Origin: Candidatus Thorarchaeota archaeon
GTDB lineage: Archaea > Asgardarchaeota > Thorarchaeia > Thorarchaeales > Thorarchaeaceae
Direction of reading: 5' to 3'
DNA length: 64,000 bases
NCBI GenBank assembly: GCA_021498125.1
Contig: JAIZWL010000002.1
Coordinates: 157,980-221,979 of the forward strand
Shown here in pieces: positions 25,198-35,035 of this stretch (within the stretch, counting starts at the first letter, position 1; each line of letters opens with the position of its first letter). Under the pieces are notes generated by a model. The model searched no databases. It had not been told where the DNA came from and was given only the letters and a program-made list of their open reading frames with translations. The translations under genes were made by a program, and so were the position numbers.

Positions 25198-25608
25198 ATG
25201 CCTCCTAAGGACATGAATATAATCGTATTTGGCTGCATGCAATGTATGTATGCCGCTGCAGACCTTGCAGGAACTATGAAGCTTCAATATGATGTCAGTG
25301 CTAGAATAATCCGAATGCCCTGCACGGCCAGACTTGACATCAACTTCGTACTAAAAGCACTCCAAGAAGGAGCTGATGGCGTTCTGGTAGTTGGCTGCCA
25401 CCCTGGAGACTGTGCGTACAAGACTGGAAATTTGGGGGCTGAAAGGCGGGTTCGCTTTGCACGTAAACTGATTGCTCAGTTAGGCCTCAATGAAAATCGT
25501 GTAAGAATGGTTTTTGTCAGTGCTGCTGAAGGAGACAAGTTTGCCAGTGAGATCAGTAAATTCGCAGAGGAGATTAGGGAGATGGGGCCCAATCCAATCA
25601 GATTATGA
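25198..25608 (+). CDS. MvhD-like hydrogenase/heterodisulfide reductase delta subunit (stand-alone)
   Basis: 136 residues. FGCMQCMYAAADLAG, MPCTARLD, GCHPGDCAYKTGN give the Cys set that binds a 2Fe-2S cluster in MvhD/FrhD proteins. MvhD normally links hydrogenase or formate dehydrogenase to HdrABC. Here it has no Hdr, hydrogenase or formate dehydrogenase neighbours, so its partner must be encoded elsewhere. ATG at 25198 after GGTGGAGTGAG. Confidence 0.88.
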   Translation: MPPKDMNIIVFGCMQCMYAAADLAGTMKLQYDVSARIIRMPCTARLDINFVLKALQEGADGVLVVGCHPGDCAYKTGNLGAERRVRFARKLIAQLGLNENRVRMVFVSAAEGDKFASEISKFAEEIREMGPNPIRL

Positions 25609-25616
25609 ATAGAATA

Positions 25617-25702
25617 TGGCGCCGAGGACGAGATTCGAACTCGCGAGCCACTGAGGGCAACGGTTTTCGAGACCGTCTCCGTAACCACTTGGATACCTCG
25701 GC
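25617..25702 (-). tRNA. tRNA-Ser (CGA)
   Basis: Minus strand: acceptor GCCGAGG/CCTCGGC, discriminator G, encoded CCA. Anticodon stem ACGGT/ACCGT with CGA anticodon. Long variable arm and T arm CGAG-TTCGAATCTCG. 86 bases, no intron. It lies 8 bp after the convergent MvhD-like gene. Confidence 0.93.
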
Positions 25703-25781
25703 ACTGAAATAACAGATTAACATGTATCTGTATGTATGAGCTGTATCTTGCCACTCAATTTAACATTAATGCTATTGGAAC

Positions 25782-27182
25782 TCATGTTTGTTGTTGTTGG
25801 GCTGCCTCAAGCGCCGCGTGCATCACATTACGCGCAGTGACAACCAGTCTATTCAGAGATCGCTCAGTTCTAGCCCCTGCATACAGACGGGCCTTAGGTT
25901 CGGTCCCAGAAACCCGAACTAGAACATAAGATCCATCAGTACAGTCCACACGCACACCATCAATGTCTAGAACCTTATCGACTCCAGAAATTTCTTCGGG
26001 AAGCATGGAAAGGACTTGTTGAATGAAAGAGCGTTTTAGCTTGTCAGGGCATTTAATGAATTCACGGACCATCGGATATTCGGGGATTGTAGCCATCAAT
26101 CGTTGACAACTCCCCGAGCCAAGTTCATCTACTAACTGAGCAAATCTCGAAGCGCCTGCAATACCATCCATCCATGGGCCCAGTTCCATGAATATGGGTT
26201 TCCAAGGTTCTGATGCAAAGATAATCTTTCCAGAGGCATCATGTGCAATCTTCTCTTGAAGAGATCCCAAGGGCATACGTACAACTTCACCACCTGCCTT
26301 TTCCACAACCTCATCGATTACACTTGAAGTGTCAATAGAAGTCACGACCACACCAAAGCCATGACGCTCAATTTCATCACGAGCAAAAAGGGCAATGACT
26401 CGGTTCTGATCAATAAACTGACCCGCCTCATCAATAACTGCCAATCTATCGCCATCTCCGTCATGGCAAAGAGTGACTGCATAATCCGAGCCTGCCGCCA
26501 TCTTCATGGTATCGGCGAGATTCTTGGGGGACGGCTCGGCGGGCCGACCCGGAAAATGACCATCTTGATGAGAATTAATTGTAACAACCGAAAATCCAAG
26601 ATCATGAAGAAGTGCAGGGGTATAGCCAGTTGCTGCCCCATTTGCAAGATCAAGTAACAACTTGGTGCCCTTGCTTTCAACACCTCGAGAGAGAAGGAAC
26701 TTCTTAACATATGAGAGATATTTCTCTTGAATGTCGAAATATCTCAGAGAGCCAATACGGTTCCAATCAGCCACAATAAACGCTTTACTTCGCAGTAGTG
26801 CTTCAATTTTAATCTCCTCTGATCGAATAAATTCACGACCGTTCACAAAGAATTTGAAACCATTATCCGTGGGAGGATTGTGACTTGCTGTAATAATAAC
26901 GGAGGAGTCAATTGAGGGAAGGGTGCTAGAGTATGCAACAGTAGGCATAGGGACTATTCCAAGATCAATGACATTAACACCAGTTGACAAGACTCCAGAA
27001 AGAAATGAGCTTCGAAGCATCTCACGTGAGGTTCGAGCATCGGTACCTATGGTCACCGTTCCGGAACCGTTTAAGATTGTGCCCAATGCACGACCAAGAC
27101 CTTGTGCGAAAGAGATGTTAATACGTGTAATATTGCCTCGAATGCCTGATGTTCCAAAGATTTTTTCTGTATCCGCAGTCAT
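25782..27182 (-). CDS. glmM: Phosphohexomutase (phosphoglucosamine/phosphomannomutase family)
   Basis: 466 residues from the ATG at 27180-27182, eight bases after GGAGAAAG. FGTSGIRG is the start motif, TASHNPPTDNG carries the phosphoserine, DGDGDR binds the metal, and RVSGTEPKARLYAG is the phosphate-binding end loop. All four domains appear present. Substrate (glucosamine-, glucose- or mannose-phosphate) is uncertain. It would feed sugar nucleotides for glycans. The tail is Gln-rich. Confidence 0.88.
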   Translation of the reverse strand: MTADTEKIFGTSGIRGNITRINISFAQGLGRALGTILNGSGTVTIGTDARTSREMLRSSFLSGVLSTGVNVIDLGIVPMPTVAYSSTLPSIDSSVIITASHNPPTDNGFKFFVNGREFIRSEEIKIEALLRSKAFIVADWNRIGSLRYFDIQEKYLSYVKKFLLSRGVESKGTKLLLDLANGAATGYTPALLHDLGFSVVTINSHQDGHFPGRPAEPSPKNLADTMKMAAGSDYAVTLCHDGDGDRLAVIDEAGQFIDQNRVIALFARDEIERHGFGVVVTSIDTSSVIDEVVEKAGGEVVRMPLGSLQEKIAHDASGKIIFASEPWKPIFMELGPWMDGIAGASRFAQLVDELGSGSCQRLMATIPEYPMVREFIKCPDKLKRSFIQQVLSMLPEEISGVDKVLDIDGVRVDCTDGSYVLVRVSGTEPKARLYAGARTERSLNRLVVTARNVMHAALEAAQQQQT

Positions 27183-27284
27183 TCTTCTTTCTCCACAATA
27201 CAAGTTCCTGCGCTAATCTCAGGCTCTAGAAAAGACCAATTGAGTCTTCCTAAATGAAGATGAACAGGCCCAACTACAAACCAC

Positions 27285-28259
27285 CTATTCCTGTGGCAGA
27301 GCAAGATCAACTATGTCCTTTGCGGCCTCCCCTATCTTTTGCATACTGTCAACAACAAGGAGATGCGATTGAGAAAATTTGTGAGGGGAGATAATGAGAT
27401 CGTGACGGAGCTGTGTGGCTGAAGAGATGAGGTCCTTCTCCGCCATCATGACCCACGAAACCTTTTTGGAGTCGAACTTGAAAAGATTAGTGACAGATTT
27501 TGTCAGCATCTCTTTTACAAGTGTGGCAAGTGGTTTAATCTTCTCAATGAGATGGGGGTCAAGCTGCTCGCCAGTTTGCGATGCTATATCTACCGCAAGA
27601 TCAGCGATCCGCTCGATATATTGCACGGCCAGACGGAAATCGAGAGCCTCTACTGGAGCTATATTCATCTTCTCCGAAATACTTGGATATTGAATAGCAG
27701 ATCGTAACTCGCGGACAATAAGGAAAAAGAGCCGGTCCACTTCTTCGTCGCGCTGTTGAACTTCAAGAGCTAATTCTTGATCCCCGTTATAGAATGCCGA
27801 AAGCGCATCATTAAGCATCCGTGTAGCTATTAGATTCATTCGTTTCATTGCCTTGTCAACAGGAATTGTGGACGGATCAACTAAACATTGCACAACAAGC
27901 TGATGGTCGTCCTCATCTGTCACCTCTAATGCAACAAACCTCTTGATGATATTTCGTAGTTCCATACGTTGAGCATTAGATATTGTGGACTCACTAACGA
28001 CGCGAATCTCATCAAAACCCAGCAGATATTTGCTTGTGATAGACCAACGTAGATTCGAAGTGATACTGACCGTTGTGGAACGCGGCACGCCTGCCTTTGG
28101 CAATCGTGGATCGATAATAAGACACCCGTCTTCTCTCTCGGAGATTACTACAGAATCGCCTTTCTTGAGATCGCGCCCCAGGACCCATTTTTTGGGGAGG
28201 ACCACCAAGAAAGAGCTTCCATCCTTACCACCTGTTTGCTGTAGTCGCCGGATCTCCAT
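27285..28259 (-). CDS. PhoU-domain regulator with N-terminal AbrB/SpoVT domain
   Basis: 324 residues. MEIRRLQQTGGKDGSSFLVVLPKKWVLGRDLKKGDSVVI is an AbrB-like swapped-hairpin DNA-binding domain. The remaining two-thirds is helical and PhoU-like (DEEVDRLFFLIVRELRSAI, FRLAVQYIERIADLAVDIA). The archaeal type is usually linked to phosphate transporter control; no pst genes are seen here. ATG with AAGG about seven bases upstream. Confidence 0.87.
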   Translation of the reverse strand: MEIRRLQQTGGKDGSSFLVVLPKKWVLGRDLKKGDSVVISEREDGCLIIDPRLPKAGVPRSTTVSITSNLRWSITSKYLLGFDEIRVVSESTISNAQRMELRNIIKRFVALEVTDEDDHQLVVQCLVDPSTIPVDKAMKRMNLIATRMLNDALSAFYNGDQELALEVQQRDEEVDRLFFLIVRELRSAIQYPSISEKMNIAPVEALDFRLAVQYIERIADLAVDIASQTGEQLDPHLIEKIKPLATLVKEMLTKSVTNLFKFDSKKVSWVMMAEKDLISSATQLRHDLIISPHKFSQSHLLVVDSMQKIGEAAKDIVDLALPQE

Positions 28260-28392
28260 TGTATAACCTTCTAGACACTAATCATCCCAAGTAGAACGTA
28301 CAATTCTTATTATGATTGCGAGAGGTAATAGAGTCAACAGCCACATCTGAATCTATATAGTTTGATAAGATTGTCAAGGACATGGTGTTCTA

Positions 28393-30024
28393 TTGAATCC
28401 CGCTACACGAAAAACTGTACTCAAGATGTTTATTAAATCGGGTCTACAGATTGCCCCAGATGCACTTGAACTAATAATCACGCTAGACACACCAATAAAG
28501 TGGGCAAATAAAATCATTCAGTCGAATATCGATGCGGCAGCTGTACCAGTAATTTCACGTGGGCTTATAGAAGAAATGATTCTCGTGAAATCGAAACAAA
28601 AACCTGTGAACGAATCACCTATACAAATGGAATCCTCGACGACTGAACAGGACTTGCACGATGCGGGAACCAAGCAGCAAAAACCAAGTAAAGAGGCAAT
28701 TCGAATACTCAAAAGCCCAACGATAGACATGGTGGGGTCACTCGGTCAAGTAGAGGATTTCCATGAACTCTTCATAGACAGATTTCATCAAATCAAGAAA
28801 ATATACATGGGACGGATTGACACGCGTAATGCCATTCCCATTAAATCTGCAATTATGAAAAAACAAGAATCCTTCAGAATCAAAGCATTGAAACGTAGAG
28901 AGGGAAAAAGGCAGAAACCAACGGAAACGAAAGTCATTGGAATGGTCAAGAGTAAGAGCATTTCCCGGTCAAAAAATATAATAATTGAGCTAGAAGACGA
29001 AGAGGCGTCAATGGTCTGTGTCATTCCGTCAGGGCGCAAAGGCATCCAAGGTAAGGAGCTGAGCAAAAAAGGAGAGGCAATACTTCTTGATGAGGTCATT
29101 TGCATTTCGGGCTATGTTGATCAGGATGGCAGACTGATTGCAGATGAGGTTCTTTTTCCAGATGTCCCGGCAGCCCGCGAGATTGGAAGATCTAAAAGAG
29201 AGGTCTATGCTGCATTTATTTCGGATCTTCATATTGGTAGCAAAGAGTTTCTAGAGGATGAATTTGACCGATTTATCGAGTGGCTAAAAGGAAAAGATGT
29301 ACCGGACAATAAACGGGAGATTGTCGAAAAGACGGAGTATCTCTTTATTGCCGGAGACCTCGTAGATGGAGTAGGGGTATATCCGGGTCAAGAAAAAGAT
29401 CTAGTGATACCAAGTATCCATGACCAATACGAACTTTTGGCCAGCAAGCTTGAAAGACTTCCCAAACATATTAAAATTATATCCATCCCGGGAAACCACG
29501 ATGCCTGTCGTCAGGCACTTCCAAAACCACCTATTCCTGAAGAATTCGCAGAAGCACTTTATTCATTGGGGGACAGAATATTGATGCTAGGAGACCCTAG
29601 CTTAATTTCAGTTGAGGGTGTAAAAATCTTGATGACTCATGGAGATTCTCTGGACGACCTTGTGACCCAGATTCCCGGAGCGTCATATCGACAGCCAGCG
29701 CTTCCAATGATAGAATTGCTCAAGAAACGACATCTCGTTCCCATGTATGGCGGAAAGACAGAACTAGCACCACTTCACAAGGATTGGATGGTCATTAACA
29801 AGGTACCAGATATTGTCCATTTTGGGCACGCCCATCACAATGCTGTCAACAATTATAGAGGGATACAAGTAATAAATTCTGGAACTTTTCAAAGCCAGAC
29901 GGATTTTATGAAAAAACAAGGAGTGATCCCCACACCAGGAATTGTGACATTTGTCAATCTTAGGAACGGTGCGCCAACTGTCGAGACCTTTTTTGATTTT
30001 TCAAAAATGATGGATGATCTATAA
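28393..30024 (+). CDS. polB: DNA polymerase D small subunit DP1 (3'-5' exonuclease)
   Basis: 543 residues. The calcineurin-like core carries DLHIG, GDLVDG, IPGNHD, THGD and FGHAHH, all metal-binding motifs intact, so exonuclease activity is expected. An OB fold (SRSKNIIIELEDEEASMVCVIP) precedes it, and an N-terminal helical domain plus linker fills the first 200 residues. TTG start at 28393 within a short AT-rich leader. The large subunit DP2 is not in this window. DP1 presence fits Euryarchaeota or Asgard-type archaea but not Crenarchaeota. Confidence 0.95.
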   Translation: MNPATRKTVLKMFIKSGLQIAPDALELIITLDTPIKWANKIIQSNIDAAAVPVISRGLIEEMILVKSKQKPVNESPIQMESSTTEQDLHDAGTKQQKPSKEAIRILKSPTIDMVGSLGQVEDFHELFIDRFHQIKKIYMGRIDTRNAIPIKSAIMKKQESFRIKALKRREGKRQKPTETKVIGMVKSKSISRSKNIIIELEDEEASMVCVIPSGRKGIQGKELSKKGEAILLDEVICISGYVDQDGRLIADEVLFPDVPAAREIGRSKREVYAAFISDLHIGSKEFLEDEFDRFIEWLKGKDVPDNKREIVEKTEYLFIAGDLVDGVGVYPGQEKDLVIPSIHDQYELLASKLERLPKHIKIISIPGNHDACRQALPKPPIPEEFAEALYSLGDRILMLGDPSLISVEGVKILMTHGDSLDDLVTQIPGASYRQPALPMIELLKKRHLVPMYGGKTELAPLHKDWMVINKVPDIVHFGHAHHNAVNNYRGIQVINSGTFQSQTDFMKKQGVIPTPGIVTFVNLRNGAPTVETFFDFSKMMDDL

Positions 30025-30047
30025 CTCATCTTAGAACGCCGAATACC

Positions 30048-30959
30048 TCAGTGCGCTCTAGTAGAAGGTCTAAACCATCCAATAATTCGTTCTAATTTAT
30101 ATTTGTAAAGTAATAGAGAAAAGATCACGATAGTTGCCATGAAAAAGATACCACTTAATGCGATTTGAAGAGGATCACGTGTAGGAGTATCAGGACCCTG
30201 CATGCCAGAAGAGGCCCCAAATTTGAAAGACTCGTTGAAGAAATTGATCAGTGTATGTGCAACTATTGTACCTGTGAGAGCAGTCGTACTTGTGAAACGG
30301 ATATAGTAGATTGCAAAGAAGAGTCCAAGAATACCTGAGAACACGACTGACACAAAAATATCTGAAATAAGCGCGGCGCCTGTCTTACCATTTGCAAAAG
30401 GCCAGCAAATATGCCAAAGACCAAAAAATGCAGCCGATAACAGCATGGACCGATTGATGCTCATACGGGTTCGGAAACCATGATAAAGAATACCTCTGAA
30501 GAGAGTTTCTTCCATGATTGCATTAATAAATACAAAAAGAAACTCATACCAGAGAAAATCAACAAATTGAATGTGAACCGTAAGCAGCGAAGAGGCTCCA
30601 GTCAAGCTAGCATAAAGAAGGGTGGGGAGAACTACTCCAGTAAAATAAAAGGATAGCCCCAATAATATACCAATTATCAGATTAGGGCGTAGATGTGCCC
30701 GAGTAAGCCCCAGAATAGGCTCAATCTCAGACCTGCGGTAAACCCAGAACACGCCTAATAATATTCCAAGGGGGAAAAGTTTGGAGGGGAGAATATTGAG
30801 AAGAGTACTGCCAAGCCCTAGCACAAAAATGTCTACAACCCGCCACACGATCCCAATCGAGAGAATAATAATTGAGAGAGAGAAGAGACTCATTCTTGTT
30901 AAGAGCGGGGGGCGAGTATCTTGGGGAGGTGTAGTGCGCACATCTGCGACTTGATTCAT
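30048..30959 (-). CDS. CPBP-family intramembrane metalloprotease
   Basis: 303 residues, eight hydrophobic segments. EETLFRG and a later GLWHI with an NFFNE-type end are the glutamate, arginine and histidine motifs of CAAX/CPBP proteases (Rce1-like). Four-base overlap with the upstream membrane gene. Substrate unknown; such enzymes process prenylated or peptide substrates or mature bacteriocin-like proteins. Confidence 0.85.
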   Translation of the reverse strand: MNQVADVRTTPPQDTRPPLLTRMSLFSLSIIILSIGIVWRVVDIFVLGLGSTLLNILPSKLFPLGILLGVFWVYRRSEIEPILGLTRAHLRPNLIIGILLGLSFYFTGVVLPTLLYASLTGASSLLTVHIQFVDFLWYEFLFVFINAIMEETLFRGILYHGFRTRMSINRSMLLSAAFFGLWHICWPFANGKTGAALISDIFVSVVFSGILGLFFAIYYIRFTSTTALTGTIVAHTLINFFNESFKFGASSGMQGPDTPTRDPLQIALSGIFFMATIVIFSLLLYKYKLERIIGWFRPSTRAH

Positions 30960-31657
30960 GATAGCCCCTCCACGTTAGAGGATATGACAGGTGTATCCTT
31001 GGACATTTTGACTGTTTCTGGCCGTTGCTGAGAGCGACTATGGCGACGCCAGGGATTTACAAGAGCAAGTCCTGCAACAATTGTACTGGCAGCATTGAAA
31101 ATACTATTGAGAATCAAATCCGTGGCTATGATTTGCCCGATTGATGCAAAAATCAGAGAAACAACCATAAGATCGCTCCGGACCTCCCGAAGTCTTTTGG
31201 TCTTCCATGTGATGGTAAAAGTTGCAGCCAATGTTACAGTAGTGACCAAGACTAATGGAACACATAGCAACAGAATCATCTCGGCTGAGGGAGATAGTAT
31301 AACAACCAAAGCCCAGTACAACCCGATGGCGAAAAGTGTTCGTGCATGAAGTTTCTGCCCGCGTGGCCACCAGATTTGAAGTAATGCCGCCAAAATAGGG
31401 AGAACCGTAGCCAAGATAACAACGGTGCGAATTTTAAATAAATCAAGAGTCATTCCAATAGAGGTAATTATTGGGAGTAATCGGATAAGATTGTTAACGG
31501 CATGCGCAATAAAAGTCACTCCAAAGACAAAAGGGAGATCAGAGAGCAATCGTTGCTCTTGCCTATGCCAAATCATAATGAGATAGACCCCAACAAAAAT
31601 GGAAATGAAGATGGTAACGAAGAGAAACATAATCTGATAGTCGAACAGAATCTGCAT
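30956..31657 (-). CDS. Polytopic membrane protein of unknown function
   Basis: 233 residues from the ATG at 31655-31657 (AAGGTGC seven bases before); a TTG at 31696 would add 13 residues. Seven predicted spans (for example YQIMFLFVTIFISIFVGVYLI and ALVVILSPSAEMILLLCVPLVLV) and a basic C-terminus. Overlaps the CPBP gene, suggesting the pair acts together, perhaps as sensor/anchor for the protease (inference). Confidence 0.6.
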   Translation of the reverse strand: MQILFDYQIMFLFVTIFISIFVGVYLIMIWHRQEQRLLSDLPFVFGVTFIAHAVNNLIRLLPIITSIGMTLDLFKIRTVVILATVLPILAALLQIWWPRGQKLHARTLFAIGLYWALVVILSPSAEMILLLCVPLVLVTTVTLAATFTITWKTKRLREVRSDLMVVSLIFASIGQIIATDLILNSIFNAASTIVAGLALVNPWRRHSRSQQRPETVKMSKDTPVISSNVEGLS

Positions 31658-31770
31658 GATGTGCACCTTACTATGACCTTCAAGACAATGAGCCATGTAG
31701 CTTCATTGTGCTCCGAGTTATTGTGAGTTGAGAACTACTTAAGGTCGTATACAATTTCAGTTGGAGTTCA

Positions 31771-32595
31771 ATGGCACATCAGATAGTACAAGTAGATGTA
31801 ATAACATCTAAACAGTCAATACGTCAAATTTTTACAGTCAAGGGGGAATTGAACACCATGAATCAGACTGAAACTCTCAAGCGTCTGGCTGAAATAATTG
31901 CAGGGGAGATTTGTCTCTCTGAGACCGAACCAGGAGGAGTAATGAGAAGATGGCGTGAGCGGTTTCAGGTATCTCAGAAAGATCTTGCCACTCACCTTGG
32001 GGTCTCACCATCAGTAATTAGTGATTATGAGAGTGGTCGTCGCAAGTCGCCTCGTGTTGAAACAATCAAACGATTTGTTGAAGGGCTCATTAGCATGGAT
32101 GCTGAAAATGGAGGGAGAATAGCTATGGCCCTTGAAAAACTCATTACGCCAGATATTGCATCCGAAGCAATCTTAGATAGTCGAGAATTTGGTGTACCAA
32201 TTCCCGCACATGTATTGACCGAACACCTTCAATGCAGAGTTCTCACACATAGTTCTCTTCTTGAACGGGATATCTATGGATACACGGCACTTGATAGTGT
32301 GCGTGCAATTGTATCACTTGCACCTCAACAGCTGCTACGATTGTATGGAGGCACGACCCAGAGGGCTGCGATTCTGACAAAGGTGTCAACTGGGCGATCG
32401 CCCATGGTTGCAATCAAAGCCAGTCAGATTGGCACCTCATCCGCAGTCAAACCCGCTGTCGTCATTCTCCATGGTGTCCAGAACCTTGATCCGCTAGCAG
32501 TCAAAATTGCAGACAGTATTCATCTTCCGCTTTGCGTTTCGGAGGTGGAGTCAGAGGAGCAGTTAATTCAAATCTTAAGATCCTTTAACAGGTGA
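31771..32595 (+). CDS. XRE-type HTH transcriptional regulator with C-terminal domain
   Basis: 274 residues from the ATG at 31771 (GGAG five bases before); a shorter form from ATG 31858 is possible. The HTH is MRRWRERFQVSQKDLATHLGVSPSVISDYESGRRKSP near residues 55-90. The C-terminal 130 residues (VLTHSSLLERDIYGYTALDSVRAIVSLAPQQLLRLYGGTTQRAAILTKVSTGRSP...) are found in an archaeal regulator family. A possible nucleotide- or ligand-binding site is suggested by its GGTTQRA loop. Target unknown. Confidence 0.82.
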   Translation: MAHQIVQVDVITSKQSIRQIFTVKGELNTMNQTETLKRLAEIIAGEICLSETEPGGVMRRWRERFQVSQKDLATHLGVSPSVISDYESGRRKSPRVETIKRFVEGLISMDAENGGRIAMALEKLITPDIASEAILDSREFGVPIPAHVLTEHLQCRVLTHSSLLERDIYGYTALDSVRAIVSLAPQQLLRLYGGTTQRAAILTKVSTGRSPMVAIKASQIGTSSAVKPAVVILHGVQNLDPLAVKIADSIHLPLCVSEVESEEQLIQILRSFNR

Positions 32596-32705
32596 ACTTG
32601 CCAGAACTCACACATTCAAATGACTTTGCTTATATTATATAAGCAATGTTTCCACTGACAGACGGGCCATTAATTCCAAATGTCCGCCCCAAATGAGGCT
32701 GCCCA

Positions 32706-34004
32706 ATGAAGAAATACATAGAAGTAAACGATCCAATCCACGGATTTATCGAACTTTCTGAATTAGAAACGAAGATAATTGATTCGGCACCATATCAACG
32801 CCTTCGAAGAATTAAACAGCTGTCAGGAGGGCATTTTGTATATCCCACAGCAGAACACACCAGGTTTGGTCACTGCATGGGAGCACTGTATTTAGCCTCG
32901 CGCCTGGGTGAAAAGTTACTGCCTTCAATTGGGTTGGACGAGGATACAATTCAGGATGTGCGTATTGCTGGACTTCTCCATGATATTGGCCATGGACCAT
33001 TTAGTCATGTATTTGAAGAAGCCCTAGTTGAGAGGAGAGGTCAGAATCATGAAGACATTACTGAGTGGATAATTCAAAAGAGCGTATTAGGGGACATCCT
33101 CACAGATGGGGGTGTATCTAGCAAAAAAATAGCAGATCTTGTAAGAGGTCGGTGGTCAAAGAAAAAAGATGCTGTTCCGGCGGGGATAGTCGCAGGGCAA
33201 ATAGATGTAGATAAAATGGACTATTTGGTACGAGACTCGTTTTATTGTGGAGTCAGTTATGGATTCATAGATGTGGATCGCCTCATCGATAGTGCCGAAG
33301 TTGGGGATGATTACATTATAGAATTTAACGTGGCTGCACGAGGAACTCTAGAGGCATTTCTGGTTGCCAGATATGAGATGTTCATGAATGTCTATTATCA
33401 CAAGGCGGTTCGCAGTGTAGAAGTGATGTTGGTCAAATTGATGAGAGCTGCGGATAATGCATTAGGTCTTACAACATTTCAGACACCCGAGGAATTTTTA
33501 GAACTTGATGACATATCTCTGATTTCACAAATTCGCGAATTGGACCCCTCTCTCTCTGAAGAGGCAACAGAGGCAGTAAGAATGGTCAAACGATTAGATT
33601 CACGAGACCTCTACAAGCCAGCATTTGAAAAAATCCTTCATACGGATGACAAATTTGTTTCCAAGGTTTTGACAAAGCATGATGTCCGAAAGAGTCTTGA
33701 ACGAGAGATTGCTGAAGCGGCCAAAATCAGCCCATCTGAAGTAATTGTTGATGTGCCAACCCTCCCGTCGGTCCCACATAACCCGCGCCAAATAGAGACC
33801 CCAATGGAGATCAATGTGTTTGAATTCGTGGAGGGCCAAAAGACAAGTCGAAATCTCTCAGTACTCTCCAAGATTGCTGAAATGATGAAAGGGTACCTTG
33901 ATGTGATTAGAGTATATACAAACAAGGAGCATCGGGCAATTGTCGAACGTGAGGCGCGTAAGTTGTTTCAGGAAACACCAACAGCTGCGCAGATACACAT
34001 GTGA
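32706..34004 (+). CDS. SAMHD1-like HD domain triphosphohydrolase (COG1078)
   Basis: 432 residues. DPIHGFIELSELETKIIDSAPYQRLRRIKQLSG and EHTRFGHCMG, then GLLHDIGHGPFSH, are the H...HD motifs and substrate loops of the dGTPase/SAMHD1 group, followed by the QIDVDKMDYLVRDSFYCGVSYG third-Asp motif. It should hydrolyse dNTPs or a related nucleotide. ATG at 32706 after GAGGCTG. Confidence 0.92.
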   Translation: MKKYIEVNDPIHGFIELSELETKIIDSAPYQRLRRIKQLSGGHFVYPTAEHTRFGHCMGALYLASRLGEKLLPSIGLDEDTIQDVRIAGLLHDIGHGPFSHVFEEALVERRGQNHEDITEWIIQKSVLGDILTDGGVSSKKIADLVRGRWSKKKDAVPAGIVAGQIDVDKMDYLVRDSFYCGVSYGFIDVDRLIDSAEVGDDYIIEFNVAARGTLEAFLVARYEMFMNVYYHKAVRSVEVMLVKLMRAADNALGLTTFQTPEEFLELDDISLISQIRELDPSLSEEATEAVRMVKRLDSRDLYKPAFEKILHTDDKFVSKVLTKHDVRKSLEREIAEAAKISPSEVIVDVPTLPSVPHNPRQIETPMEINVFEFVEGQKTSRNLSVLSKIAEMMKGYLDVIRVYTNKEHRAIVEREARKLFQETPTAAQIHM

Positions 34005-34084
34005 AGCAGGCAAACATAGTCTCAAAGACTTGTGGTGATTAAATACTCTGAACTTGGATATAATCCCAGAAGTCAACTGGGGCT

Positions 34085-35035
34085 ATGTGTTTGAAAAGTG
34101 AACTGAACGAGGCTCTTCAAGACATCCGAGAGATATCGGGTGTTGAAAACGTAGTACTTGTACAGCGAGATGGAGTTCCTGTTGCAAGTGCAGGTGTATG
34201 GTTTAGCAAGGAAGAGGTCTTTGCAGTCGCCTCATCCACCTGTGCGATCTATGGAGTTGCACGTATTGTACATGGGAACTTCAAATACCTACTCATGGAG
34301 AGCACAAACTCCAAGGTGTTCATTGCTTCCCTTCCAGGGGGCATCAATTATTTTCTCACTGTCACCACGGCTCCAAGAGTCAATCTCGCTGCCCTATTTA
34401 TTGAGATGAAACAGAATTTGTCACGTATTACATTTTTACTGAAACAACACCTCGAAAACAATCTCCCACCGTTACGAACCTATTCCTCTAATGAAACAGA
34501 CGATATTCTACAAGGATTTTCAGTCATTGAAGGCCACAAAATGCAGAACGATGTTTCATTTCCGGTCATCTCAATAGATCGCTCACGTGCCCTCGCACTT
34601 CGAGAGATTCTTCGACAGATCACAGATACAATTCCAGGTACACTGTCCGCATTCTTTACATTAAATGGCGGGATTCGCGTAAGTCTCACGGGATTCTCAG
34701 ATGACCGACTGGCAGCCATGACTTTTGCGTTGTATGATGCCTCTGAAAGAGTTATCCGTACTCTACGAAACACAAACCTTGAACGGGTCACTTGTGAAGG
34801 CGCACATGGACGCCATTTTATTTATGCGGTCCCCAATGGAGTATTCAGTCTCTGGGTATCTCATAATGCACAAAAACTTGGACTTGTCCGACTCTTGCTC
34901 AAACACTACATCACTGAGGCCAATCGGATTTTAGAAACAGTCGCTTCACAGTCAGAGATTCCTCAAGAACTCAAAGAATTGTTGTTGATGGGATCTATGG
35001 AAACTGGCAGGATTTTTACGAGGGGAGAGCCATGA
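34085..35035 (+). CDS. Two-domain roadblock/LC7 protein
   Basis: 316 residues. The N-terminal half (LNEALQDIREISGVENVVLVQRDGVPVASAGVWFS... SLPGGINYFLTVTTAPRVNLAALFIEMKQN) is a typical MglB/roadblock fold. The C-terminal half (AFFTLNGGIRVSLTGFSDDRLAAMTFALYDASERV...) looks like a diverged second copy. Such proteins act as GAPs or scaffolds for MglA/Arf-like GTPases, and one is encoded two genes downstream. ATG or GTG ambiguity is small; ATG at 34085. Ends in a 4-bp overlap with the next gene. Confidence 0.82.
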   Translation: MCLKSELNEALQDIREISGVENVVLVQRDGVPVASAGVWFSKEEVFAVASSTCAIYGVARIVHGNFKYLLMESTNSKVFIASLPGGINYFLTVTTAPRVNLAALFIEMKQNLSRITFLLKQHLENNLPPLRTYSSNETDDILQGFSVIEGHKMQNDVSFPVISIDRSRALALREILRQITDTIPGTLSAFFTLNGGIRVSLTGFSDDRLAAMTFALYDASERVIRTLRNTNLERVTCEGAHGRHFIYAVPNGVFSLWVSHNAQKLGLVRLLLKHYITEANRILETVASQSEIPQELKELLLMGSMETGRIFTRGEP

